From: Clostridia bacterium
Lineage (GTDB): Bacteria > Bacillota > Clostridia > Oscillospirales > CAG-272
Assembly: GCA_017559555.1 (NCBI GenBank)
Contig: JAFYRH010000264.1
Location: 1 to 7,339 of the forward strand
Direction: 5' to 3'
Length of the DNA stretch: 7,339 nt
Position numbers and translations under genes: made by a program. Below the pieces are notes generated by a model, which saw nothing but the letters and a program-made list of their open reading frames with translations, had not been told where the DNA came from and ran no database searches. Numbering within the stretch: the first letter of the stretch is position 1; each line of letters begins with the position of its first letter. Of this stretch, positions 1-6,481 are shown piece by piece.

Positions 1-2885
1 ATGTGGTGAGCCGCTTCGCGACCGAGTTCTTGATATTCGGGGTGCTTGGAAATATCAAATCCAAACAGAGCATCCATACCAACGGTTTTGAGTTTGGCAT
101 CACCGCCACCGCCAAGGGTTTGAAGGGTTCCCATATAAGAGCCCTTGCCGGCGCCTACCTCATAGTCGGTCAAAACAAAGCCTACAAAGCCCCATTCGCC
201 GCGAAGAACCTCGGTGATGAGATTGTAGTGACCGCCTGCCCAAGTGGCTCCTATGCGGTTAAAAGAGGTCATAACGGCGGTTGCGGCAGGTATGGTAGTG
301 GTCTTCCAAGTGTAGCCGGTGATTTTGCCGTCTTCGTTCTTAATAGGCTCGTTGTAGTTGATTTCTACCGTATTGCCGACAATGGTCATTTCAAAGGGCT
401 TGAGGTAGATTTCGCGAATGGTTTGCTCATCTGCAAAGGTTGCAATGCCGCGCTCATCGCGGTGAGTTTCTTGGTCGTTAAGAGCAAAGTGCTTGATAAA
501 GGCGTACATACCCTTTTGCGCCGCACCGTAGACCTCAGCCCTGCCGAGAACGCCGGAGAGGAAGGCGTCTTCAGAGTAGTATTCAAAGTTTCTGCCTGCA
601 AAGGGTGTGCGGTGAATGTTCATGCCGGGGCCGTACCAGCCGCAGGTGCCGGAGTAAAGACCGTCCTCGGCAATGCCGCGACCCATATCCTCGGCGAGAT
701 GAACGTTCCAAGCGCAAGCCAGCATATATTGGGTAGGCCATGTCATTGCTTGCAGACCCTCGCCAATGGGCATAGAGCCGTGTGCAATGATGTCATTGAG
801 ACCTGCAGGGCCGTCAAGGTCGGTGACCTTGGGTTTGTTGATGGATTTCATCTCGGGGGAGCAATAACCGCACTCGTCAATCAGCTTGGAGAGCTCTGCG
901 AGTGTGATTTGGTCGAGCAGCTCATCCCAAAGCGGATCGTCATAGGGGAGTCCGCGCAAATCAATCAGGTCGATGTCTCCATTCTTGCCAAAGACGATTT
1001 CTTTTACTTCCTTGCCAAGGTAGGGGTTCAAGGGATTTTCGGATTCGAGAATATCTTTAATAAAAGCGGAAACAGCCTTTTGGAATTGCTTGCCGCCAAC
1101 CTCTGCACGGCTTGCTACGTCAGAGGCATCGCCATAGCGCAAGCCGTCGTTTTCCATAACGCTCCAATCGCTTCTGGAAAGATGAACAGCATCCCCAAGA
1201 GTGGTGTTGGAGAATTGGTTTTCGATGGTTTGCAGGCCCTCTGCCGCTACCGAGTAGGTGGTGTAGTCGGCGGTTGCTTGGGTGTAACGGCCAACCATTC
1301 CCTCACCTGCAGGGGAGTTGGAAGCATCTTGCTTGCTGTTGACCAAAAGCGAAGCGTCAACGCCTTTTTCCAAAAGGATGAGGTTGATTGCCTCGTGCGC
1401 GTTGCTTGCGGCAGTGATGTAGTAGTCGCCTGCATCAAGAACGTAGCCGCCCTTGCCACCGTTGGAGCTTACGTCATAGCTTGTCAAATCCTTGAGGTTG
1501 ACAAGAACGCTAACCGTTTCGGAGGCGCCGGGGGCGAGGTTTGCGGTCTTTGCAAATCCAACGAGAAGAACCGAGGACTTCTCCACACCACCAAGGGTGT
1601 AGGGCGCTTGCGCGTAAATTTGCACAACGTCCATGCCGTTTCTTTGTCCTACGTTCTTTACCTTCACCGTAACGGTGATGTTGCCGCTCGCATCGGGGGA
1701 GGACATAGTGAAATCCGTCCACTCAAACGAAGTGTAGGAAAGACCGTAGCCAAAGGGATAGATAACGGTGCTTGCGTAGTCGTAGGTGCCTACGTTGGGG
1801 GTACCGAGAACAACGTCCTCATAACGGGTCTCGTAGTATCTGTAACCAACGTAAATGCCCTCGCTATAGTTTACATAGTAGTAATCGTTCTTTGTGCCGG
1901 TGAACTTAAAGTCACCCATGTTTTGCATAGCAGGGGAAGAGAAATTGTCATATACCCAGGTGTCAACGAGGTGGCCGGAGGCCGAAATCTCATTGCCGTC
2001 GGCATCCACACCGGTCATCATGTAGCCAAGACCGAAGGTGCCGGTTCTGCCCGCGCCGGGGAAGTTGATAACGGCATTGATGTTCTCGTAGTCGGCAACC
2101 CAACCAAGCTCAATGGCGTTGTTGCAGTTGACAAGAAGAATAACGTTATCAAAGTTTTTGTTGAGGTAGGAAATGATTTCAAGCTCGGTTGCATCGGGTT
2201 CGAGATAATGTTGACCTGCCACGCCGCCAAAGGCCGCCATGTCACGTGCTTCGTCGCCACCCTCACCGCCGGTGCGGGAGAGAACGAACATAGCAACCGT
2301 TCCTTCAAACGTGTTCACAAGAGAGGCATTCTTTGTGATAACATCAAGGGGGCATTCGTTAATAGACCAGTCAAGGTCGGCGCCGTAGTTGACAACGCCA
2401 ATGCCTCTTTTATAAGAGGAACCCGCGCCGCTTTTGTAGAAATTCCAAAGGGATTCGTTTACAACAAGTCCTGCATTTTCCAAACCAGATTTGAGGTCTT
2501 TTGTCAATTCAAAAGATCCCGAGCCGGAGCCGGAACCACCGCTGACGAGGTCAACAGAGGAGTGGCTGAAAACGCTGAGCTTTGTGCCTTGGGGAAGAGG
2601 AAGCAAACCGTCGTTTTCGAGGAGCGTAATGCCTTCTTGAACGATTTCTGCGACTTTCTTTTCTTCATAAGCATAAAGTTCTGAGGCGCTGCCAAAATCA
2701 CTCTTATAGTAATTTACGTCTGCGCCGAGGGTATCACCCTTGAGACTGGAGGGAGTTGCACCAAAGAATTTTTCAAAAATGTTGTCGAACTTTGTCAAGG
2801 ACAAAGCATTGAACACGACAGAAAAAACAAGGAGCACCGCCATGCCAATCGCCAAGGGGGCAATTCTGTTTCGTTTATTTTTCAT
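1..2885 (-). CDS. Membrane-anchored, domain-permuted GH3 beta-glucosidase (3' end outside window)
   Basis: Family GH3 retaining beta-glucosidase, expected to release glucose from the non-reducing ends of beta-gluco-oligosaccharides outside the membrane. I translated 961 codons without a stop; the frame runs off base 1. The start is ATG at 2885, with AGGAGA 5 nt upstream. Residues 8-30 form one hydrophobic segment after a basic MKNKRNR start, with no lipobox Cys, so it is probably a signal anchor. Domain order is swapped relative to classical GH3. The alpha/beta sandwich domain comes first (from about 78, GITLLENDG; SRTGGEGGDE with E208 as likely acid/base). A fibronectin-III-like domain follows (about 376-502, from YPFGYGLSYT). 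The (beta/alpha)8 domain is last: TDLDGPAG 688-695, GRNFEYYSEDA 764-774, KHF 798-800, and GFVLTDYE with D907 as likely nucleophile. This swapped order is known from Ruminococcus albus and Butyrivibrio enzymes. Residues after about 960 are missing. Exact substrate is inferred from the GH16 neighbours. Confidence 0.95.
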   Translation of the reverse strand, partial: MKNKRNRIAPLAIGMAVLLVFSVVFNALSLTKFDNIFEKFFGATPSSLKGDTLGADVNYYKSDFGSASELYAYEEKKVAEIVQEGITLLENDGLLPLPQGTKLSVFSHSSVDLVSGGSGSGSGSFELTKDLKSGLENAGLVVNESLWNFYKSGAGSSYKRGIGVVNYGADLDWSINECPLDVITKNASLVNTFEGTVAMFVLSRTGGEGGDEARDMAAFGGVAGQHYLEPDATELEIISYLNKNFDNVILLVNCNNAIELGWVADYENINAVINFPGAGRTGTFGLGYMMTGVDADGNEISASGHLVDTWVYDNFSSPAMQNMGDFKFTGTKNDYYYVNYSEGIYVGYRYYETRYEDVVLGTPNVGTYDYASTVIYPFGYGLSYTSFEWTDFTMSSPDASGNITVTVKVKNVGQRNGMDVVQIYAQAPYTLGGVEKSSVLLVGFAKTANLAPGASETVSVLVNLKDLTSYDVSSNGGKGGYVLDAGDYYITAASNAHEAINLILLEKGVDASLLVNSKQDASNSPAGEGMVGRYTQATADYTTYSVAAEGLQTIENQFSNTTLGDAVHLSRSDWSVMENDGLRYGDASDVASRAEVGGKQFQKAVSAFIKDILESENPLNPYLGKEVKEIVFGKNGDIDLIDLRGLPYDDPLWDELLDQITLAELSKLIDECGYCSPEMKSINKPKVTDLDGPAGLNDIIAHGSMPIGEGLQAMTWPTQYMLACAWNVHLAEDMGRGIAEDGLYSGTCGWYGPGMNIHRTPFAGRNFEYYSEDAFLSGVLGRAEVYGAAQKGMYAFIKHFALNDQETHRDERGIATFADEQTIREIYLKPFEMTIVGNTVEINYNEPIKNEDGKITGYTWKTTTIPAATAVMTSFNRIGATWAGGHYNLITEVLRGEWGFVGFVLTDYEVGAGKGSYMGTLQTLGGGGDAKLKTVGMDALFGFDISKHPEYQELGREAAHH

Positions 2886-2890
2886 ATCAA

Positions 2891-2896
2891 TCTCCT
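2891..2896 (-). promoter_or_regulatory. Ribosome binding site of the GH3 gene
   Basis: The minus strand reads AGGAGA, 5 nt before the ATG at 2885. This fixes the start just before a basic-then-hydrophobic anchor sequence. Confidence 0.8.
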
Positions 2897-2934
2897 GAAT
2901 AATAATCGCACGGTGTGATGATTTGATTTATCAA

Positions 2935-2956
2935 GCGGCTGCCCGAGAGCAGCCGC
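2935..2956. terminator. GC-rich intercistronic hairpin, candidate partial terminator or mRNA-stabilising stem-loop
   Basis: GCGGCTGC (2935-2942) and GCAGCCGC (2949-2956) form a perfect 8-bp stem around a 6-nt loop. It sits in the 115-bp gap between the large GH16 gene and the GH3 gene. Outer ATC/GAT pairs can lengthen the stem if one T bulges. Read in the direction of the genes, what follows is TTGATAAATC, not a clean T-run, so full termination is unlikely; partial attenuation or 3'-end protection of the GH16 message fits better. Read on the plus strand, seven T's (2963-2969) follow the stem after 6 nt, so it could stop antisense transcription. The hairpin is seen directly; its role is inference. 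Confidence 0.5.
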
Positions 2957-3000
2957 CGATTGTTTTTTTATTTTGCTGTTATAAGCGAACAAGGGGGGGA

Positions 3001-6000
3001 TTATTGGAAGTAGATGCCGGCAATAGTGATGTCACCTGCGCTTGCAGTGGTGGTTTCGCTCCAACCGGAACCGATAAAGAGGTAAAGGAATTCTGCATCT
3101 GCCGAGAGATCGATAGAAACGGTTTGCATTTCGCCTGCGGCGATCTCAACGGTTTGCTCACCAACGCCGGCGCCTGCTGTTTCAAACTTAACGGTGATGC
3201 GAACAGATTCGCTACCGTTGTTGCGAATAGTAACAGAACCGTTGGTCTTGCCTGCAGATTTGTCAGCGATCCAGGTGTTGATGTTTTGGTAGGTGTTGGT
3301 AGAAACTTTTTCGTAGGTAACTTGAATGATGTTGGCGTATTCGGATTCGGTGATTACGTTGTAAACGTCAAGGTTGCCTTCAAATTTTACATACTCGCCA
3401 TCGGTGGGGAGTGCGGGAGCTGCGGGAGCAGCCTCGCCGGAGAACTTAATACCTGCAATGGAAATATCGCCTGCATGAGTGGTTGTGGTCTCGCTCCAGT
3501 CGGAGTCGATAAAGAAGAAGAGCATTTCTGCCACGCCTGCAAAATCAAGGCTTACGGTCTCCATTTCGCCTGCTGCGAGCTCAATCTTTTGAATAGCGAG
3601 CTCAACTGCGCCTGCAGCCTCGAGCTTAACGCTTACCAAAACGGGAGCGGTACCGTTGTTACGCAGGGTAACGTTGAGGTTGTTCTTGCCTGCTGCCTTG
3701 TCGGCAATATAGGCGTTAACGTTGTGCCAGGTGTTGGTGCTGATAGCGGAGTAGGTGATTTGAACCTTGTTTACGTATTCAGCATCTGCAACAATGGTAT
3801 AAGTATCGTTGCCTACAAATTTAACGTATTCACCGTCGGTGGGGAGCTCGGGGAGAACGGGAACTACGGGATCAACGGGATCTACGGGATCGGAGGGTTC
3901 GGTTGCGCCTACCTTAGAGAAAGCCATGCCGGAAAGGGTAACGTTAGAGTTGAATTGTGCATCTTCACCTCTGCCGGAGTCAACGAATACTACGAGGTTG
4001 GTAACTGCACCACGCTCGGTGTTTTCGTCATAGGTGATGGTGAGAGTTACGCTTTGACCTGCGGGAACGGTAACGGTGGATCCGCCCCATTCAAAGTCGG
4101 TCCAAACGTCTCCGCCAACTGCACTTACGTTACAAACGGTGTGGTTGCCAACTTGATTGGTTGCTTGAATGTCTACACGAACGCGAGAAGCAGCCGTGCC
4201 GTTGTTGGTGATGGTAACAACAAAGGTGTTGTTGCCTGCCGCAAGAGCAGCGATATCAGTACCCGCGCAAGAATAGGAGTTGCCGGCGCCGTTGTATTGA
4301 ATGTTGTTGCCGTTTGCGGTGTAATCAGAGGAAGAGGTCCAGAAGTTGAATTGCAGACCTGCATCGGGAGTAACCTCAGGGGTTTCTTCGGGAGTTGTCT
4401 CTTCGGGGGTTTCGGGAGTTGTCTCTTCGGGGGTTTCGGGAGTTGTCTCTTCGGGGGTTTCGGGAGTGGTTTCTTCGGGAGCGGCTTCACCTGCAAATGC
4501 GATATCGGAGATGATCACTTCACCTGCGTGAGTGGTGTTGTCCATGCTCCAACCGGAGTCGATAAAGAAGTAGAGTTTACCTGCTACGCCATCGAATGTT
4601 TGGGTAAATGTTTGTTCCTCGCCTGCGGGGATTTCCATTTTGCCTTCCATCAAAGCGGCAGCGGTAGCGGTTTCAATCTTAACAGTGATGTATGCGGTCT
4701 CGGTGCCGTTGTTCTTAATCTTAAGGGAAATTTCGTTCTTGCCATTGGCAATTTCGCTGATATCAGCCCAAACGTTCTTATAGGTGTTGGTGGAAATGTT
4801 AGTGTAAGCAACGGTTACAGAACCGTTTTCGTCGTTAGCGTTTACGCCATAACCGTCGGAGGTATTACCGCCGAGTTGAACTTCAACGCCACAGATCATT
4901 GCGGTGAGGTCACCGGATTCGGGATCTGCGGGAGCGGGAGGCAGGGGAGCGGGCATGTCATTGCCACAACCGTCGCACTTGCCGTCCTCGTCGAGGTCTT
5001 CACACTTGTGAGGAACTTCAACTTCGCCAACGGTTGCGAACTTAATGTCTTCAACGGTAACGTCACCGGAACGGAGAATACCGTCGTTTCTGGAGGAGTC
5101 GATCATCAGTTGGAGATTAACGCCGCCAACACCAAAGTTGATAACGAGCTCTGCGGTTTCGCCTGCGGCGATATCAAAGAAGGAGCCGCCCCATTCAAGG
5201 TCTGTTCTAACAGCTACGCCGTTCATGGTTGCAGAGATGTTAGAAGCCTTGTTGTTGCCTGTGAGGGTGGGGTCGAACATGTTTACGCGAACGTTAACGG
5301 TTTCGGTACCGTTGTTGGTAACTTTAAGGTAAACATAGTTCTTGCCTGCAACTGCGTCGGTAACGTCGAGCTCGATAGGCATGTATGCGCTACCGGATAC
5401 GTCGGTGTAGGTTACGTTTGCTTTGTTGCCGTCAACAGCTACTACGTAAGGAGCTGCATTGGGAAATGCGGGAACGATGGGAGCGATCTCTGCCCAGTTG
5501 ATTTCGGTTTCGTCGCCTTCAACGGGAGGAACAACTACGGGAGGATTGAGGGGAGCGCCTTCTGCGCTGGTAGCGATCCATTGATATTCGGTGCCGTTAT
5601 CGTTAACAGCGCCCTTGTATTCGCCCATCCAACCCCAAGCTCTCTCATTGCCACACCAATAGTTGGAGAGGATTCTGCCTGCGGTGGAGGGGAGCTTTTC
5701 AACAACTCTGAGGTTGGTGCCGGTAGTTGCATTCTTGTTGGTGGTTACCTTGTAAACCGGAACGCCGTCAACAAACCAAGTGATGGAGTCTTCTGCCCAA
5801 CGGAAGCCGTATCTGTGGAATTCTTTGGAAGCGTCAAAGCCGAGGTCATACATATACTCGTTGCCACCCTTACCGTCAACAAAGAAGTTGAATTGAACCT
5901 TGGTGGTGTCTTTGCCGAGGAACTCGATATCGATTTCATCGTGGGGGTTGGGGTTGCCATCCTTGAGGTCGTAGGGACCCGTGCAAATAAAGAAGGTGCT

Positions 6001-6435
6001 TGCGGTACCTGCGTTAGCGGAGGGCTTCATGCTAACTTCATAATCACCGTAGTGATAGTAGTTTTGGGTGCGTGCTTCACCTGCGGTGTAGTTGAACTCA
6101 ACATCTTTGTCATTGAGCCAAGCAGATGCTTTTTCTTCGGTGATGCCAAGGCGCATAATGCCGTTTTCATAAACGACGTTATGGCTCTTCCAAACAACGT
6201 TGAAAACGTCGCCGTTGGACCAACCGTCGGATTCAAAAAGGATGCTGGGGTCAACTTCTTGTGTAAAGTCTACGAGTTTTTCTGCATGGAGAGGTGCGTC
6301 AGTCAATTCAACCGTGGGACCCTTGAAGATGGGGCTTACGTAGGATTCCCAAAGATTGCTCAAAAAGGAGCAGCTGCTAAGAGACATGACCAAAGCCAAT
6401 GTCAATGCGATTGCTACGAGAATTTTCTTGTTCAT
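3001..6435 (-). CDS. Multimodular GH16 endo-beta-glucanase lipoprotein with five C-terminal beta-sandwich modules
   Basis: Secreted surface enzyme of 1144 residues. ATG at 6435 follows AGGAGG by 5 nt. MNKK plus a hydrophobic stretch ends in lipobox LSSC with Cys22, so the mature protein should be lipid-anchored. The GH16 domain spans about 52-290 and carries HDEIDIEFLGKD: E167 likely nucleophile, D169 helper, E171 acid/base. The following KVQFNFF, FDASKEFHRYGF and WFVDGVPVY stretches are lichenase-like. Compared with compact lichenases it has extra residues before the catalytic strand (about 153-164), His165 where lichenases have Trp, and an insertion at about 233-247. After it come five related modules (about 326-468, 508-650, 692-842, 867-1000, 1012-1144), a Cys/Asp motif (476-494) and a PEETTPET linker (651-690). 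Likely role: endo-cleavage of beta-1,3-1,4- or beta-1,3-glucan while bound to polymer. GH16 assignment is firm; bond specificity and module function are inferred. It lies 46 bp after the smaller GH16 gene. Confidence 0.95.
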   Translation of the reverse strand: MNKKILVAIALTLALVMSLSSCSFLSNLWESYVSPIFKGPTVELTDAPLHAEKLVDFTQEVDPSILFESDGWSNGDVFNVVWKSHNVVYENGIMRLGITEEKASAWLNDKDVEFNYTAGEARTQNYYHYGDYEVSMKPSANAGTASTFFICTGPYDLKDGNPNPHDEIDIEFLGKDTTKVQFNFFVDGKGGNEYMYDLGFDASKEFHRYGFRWAEDSITWFVDGVPVYKVTTNKNATTGTNLRVVEKLPSTAGRILSNYWCGNERAWGWMGEYKGAVNDNGTEYQWIATSAEGAPLNPPVVVPPVEGDETEINWAEIAPIVPAFPNAAPYVVAVDGNKANVTYTDVSGSAYMPIELDVTDAVAGKNYVYLKVTNNGTETVNVRVNMFDPTLTGNNKASNISATMNGVAVRTDLEWGGSFFDIAAGETAELVINFGVGGVNLQLMIDSSRNDGILRSGDVTVEDIKFATVGEVEVPHKCEDLDEDGKCDGCGNDMPAPLPPAPADPESGDLTAMICGVEVQLGGNTSDGYGVNANDENGSVTVAYTNISTNTYKNVWADISEIANGKNEISLKIKNNGTETAYITVKIETATAAALMEGKMEIPAGEEQTFTQTFDGVAGKLYFFIDSGWSMDNTTHAGEVIISDIAFAGEAAPEETTPETPEETTPETPEETTPETPEETTPEETPEVTPDAGLQFNFWTSSSDYTANGNNIQYNGAGNSYSCAGTDIAALAAGNNTFVVTITNNGTAASRVRVDIQATNQVGNHTVCNVSAVGGDVWTDFEWGGSTVTVPAGQSVTLTITYDENTERGAVTNLVVFVDSGRGEDAQFNSNVTLSGMAFSKVGATEPSDPVDPVDPVVPVLPELPTDGEYVKFVGNDTYTIVADAEYVNKVQITYSAISTNTWHNVNAYIADKAAGKNNLNVTLRNNGTAPVLVSVKLEAAGAVELAIQKIELAAGEMETVSLDFAGVAEMLFFFIDSDWSETTTTHAGDISIAGIKFSGEAAPAAPALPTDGEYVKFEGNLDVYNVITESEYANIIQVTYEKVSTNTYQNINTWIADKSAGKTNGSVTIRNNGSESVRITVKFETAGAGVGEQTVEIAAGEMQTVSIDLSADAEFLYLFIGSGWSETTTASAGDITIAGIYFQ
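3004..3402 (-). repeat. Module R5 (type B), C-terminal beta-sandwich repeat of the large GH16 protein
   Basis: Residues about 1012-1144. It opens with LPTDGEYVKF, the same start as R4, then STNTYQN, AGKTN, RNNGS, AAGEMQTVS, the GSGWSE motif (W1125) and a final AGDITIAGIYF strand that ends the protein. It is the closest relative of R4, which suggests a recent module duplication. It is probably carbohydrate-binding, but the family is not assigned. Confidence 0.8.
3436..3837 (-). repeat. Module R4 (type B), beta-sandwich repeat of the large GH16 protein
   Basis: Residues about 867-1000. The pattern is LPTDGEYVKF, STNTWHN, AGKNN, RNNGT, AAGEMETVS, IDSDWSE (W980), THAGDISIAGIKF. Nearly every landmark aligns with R5, and most with R2. 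Confidence 0.8.
3841..3900 (-). other. Pro/Asp/Val-rich linker between modules R3 and R4
   Basis: Residues about 846-865 hold DPVDPVDPVVPV and then LPELP. It is a low-complexity, probably extended spacer between folded modules, unlike the PEETTPET linker in composition. Confidence 0.7.
3910..4362 (-). repeat. Module R3 (type A), beta-sandwich repeat of the large GH16 protein
   Basis: Residues about 692-842. Shared landmarks with R1 are a long insertion with NVSAV, the DFEWGG motif (W783), PAGQSVTLTI, and VDSGR (R822) where type B modules have a Trp. The AGNN...TNNGT core is common to all five modules. Confidence 0.75.
4391..4462 (-). repeat. Three identical 24-bp tandem repeats encoding the PEETTPET linker
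   Basis: On the plus strand a 24-base unit starting GGAGTTGTCTC occurs three times without mismatch (4391-4414, 4415-4438, 4439-4462), with decayed partial copies on both sides (about 4366-4485). The protein linker covers residues 651-690, repeating PEETTPET. It is acidic and Pro/Thr-rich, thus probably extended, and separates modules R2 and R3. The unit is a multiple of three, so gain or loss of copies would keep the reading frame. Confidence 0.9.
4486..4914 (-). repeat. Module R2 (type B), beta-sandwich repeat of the large GH16 protein
   Basis: Residues about 508-650. The landmarks STNTYKN, NGKNE, KNNGTE, PAGEEQTF, FFIDSGWS (W629) and THAGEVIISDIAF match R4 and R5. The N-terminal part (ICGVEVQLGG) differs from theirs. 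Confidence 0.75.
4954..5010 (-). other. Cys/Asp-rich metal-binding-like motif between R1 and R2
   Basis: Residues 476-494 read HKCEDLDEDGKCDGCGNDM. It has H-x-C and C-x2-C pairs around an EF-hand-like run of acidic residues (D480, D482, D484, D488). Similar short motifs recur as spacers in clostridial surface proteins. Calcium or zinc binding is an inference; no dockerin repeat or partner is visible. Confidence 0.6.
5032..5460 (-). repeat. Module R1 (type A), beta-sandwich repeat of the large GH16 protein
   Basis: Residues about 326-468. The landmarks AGKNYVYLKVTNNGTE, NISATMNG, DLEWGG (W415), AAGETAELVI, IDSSR (R449) and SGDVTVEDIKF match R3 most closely. It follows the catalytic domain after a Pro/Val linker (about 294-325). 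Confidence 0.75.
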
Positions 6436-6440
6436 AGTTT

Positions 6441-6446
6441 CCTCCT
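6441..6446 (-). promoter_or_regulatory. Ribosome binding site of the large GH16 gene
   Basis: The minus strand reads AGGAGG, 5 nt before the ATG at 6435. It lies in the 46-bp gap after the smaller GH16 gene; I see no convincing separate promoter in that gap. Confidence 0.85.
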
Positions 6447-6481
6447 ATGTAATAAAAGTGGTTGTTGTATATAATCGCGCA

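Noticed and set aside
3..2684. 893-codon open frame on the plus strand
   Set aside because: It lies wholly opposite the GH3 gene. Its product has no recognisable domains, while the minus strand carries every GH3 motif in order. Codon bias of the real gene removes antisense stops.
2902..2909. ATAATCGC in the GH3 leader, also at 6471-6478 before the large GH16 gene, as a shared operator
   Set aside because: Only 8 bases match, at different distances from the two starts, and it is not palindromic. Chance is sufficient.
2922..2933. Small inverted repeat (TTGAT-AA-ATCAA on the minus strand) as a regulator site
   Set aside because: Five-base AT-rich arms beside the hairpin are expected by chance, and no regulator gene is present.
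2993..2999. Run of seven G's as a possible phase-variation tract
   Set aside because: It lies just after the stop codon of the large GH16 gene, so slippage would not alter a protein, and it is not near a promoter that I can identify.
4173..4531. Proline/lysine-rich and Ser/Gly/Val-rich small frames over the tandem repeat
   Set aside because: Low-complexity products of reading the 24-bp repeats in other frames.
2923..6474. 1183-codon open frame on the plus strand, longer than the gene opposite
   Set aside because: The translation is a Cys/Gly/Val-rich shadow of the GH16 gene; its internal repeats only mirror those of the modules. The minus strand has a ribosome binding site, a lipoprotein signal and catalytic motifs.
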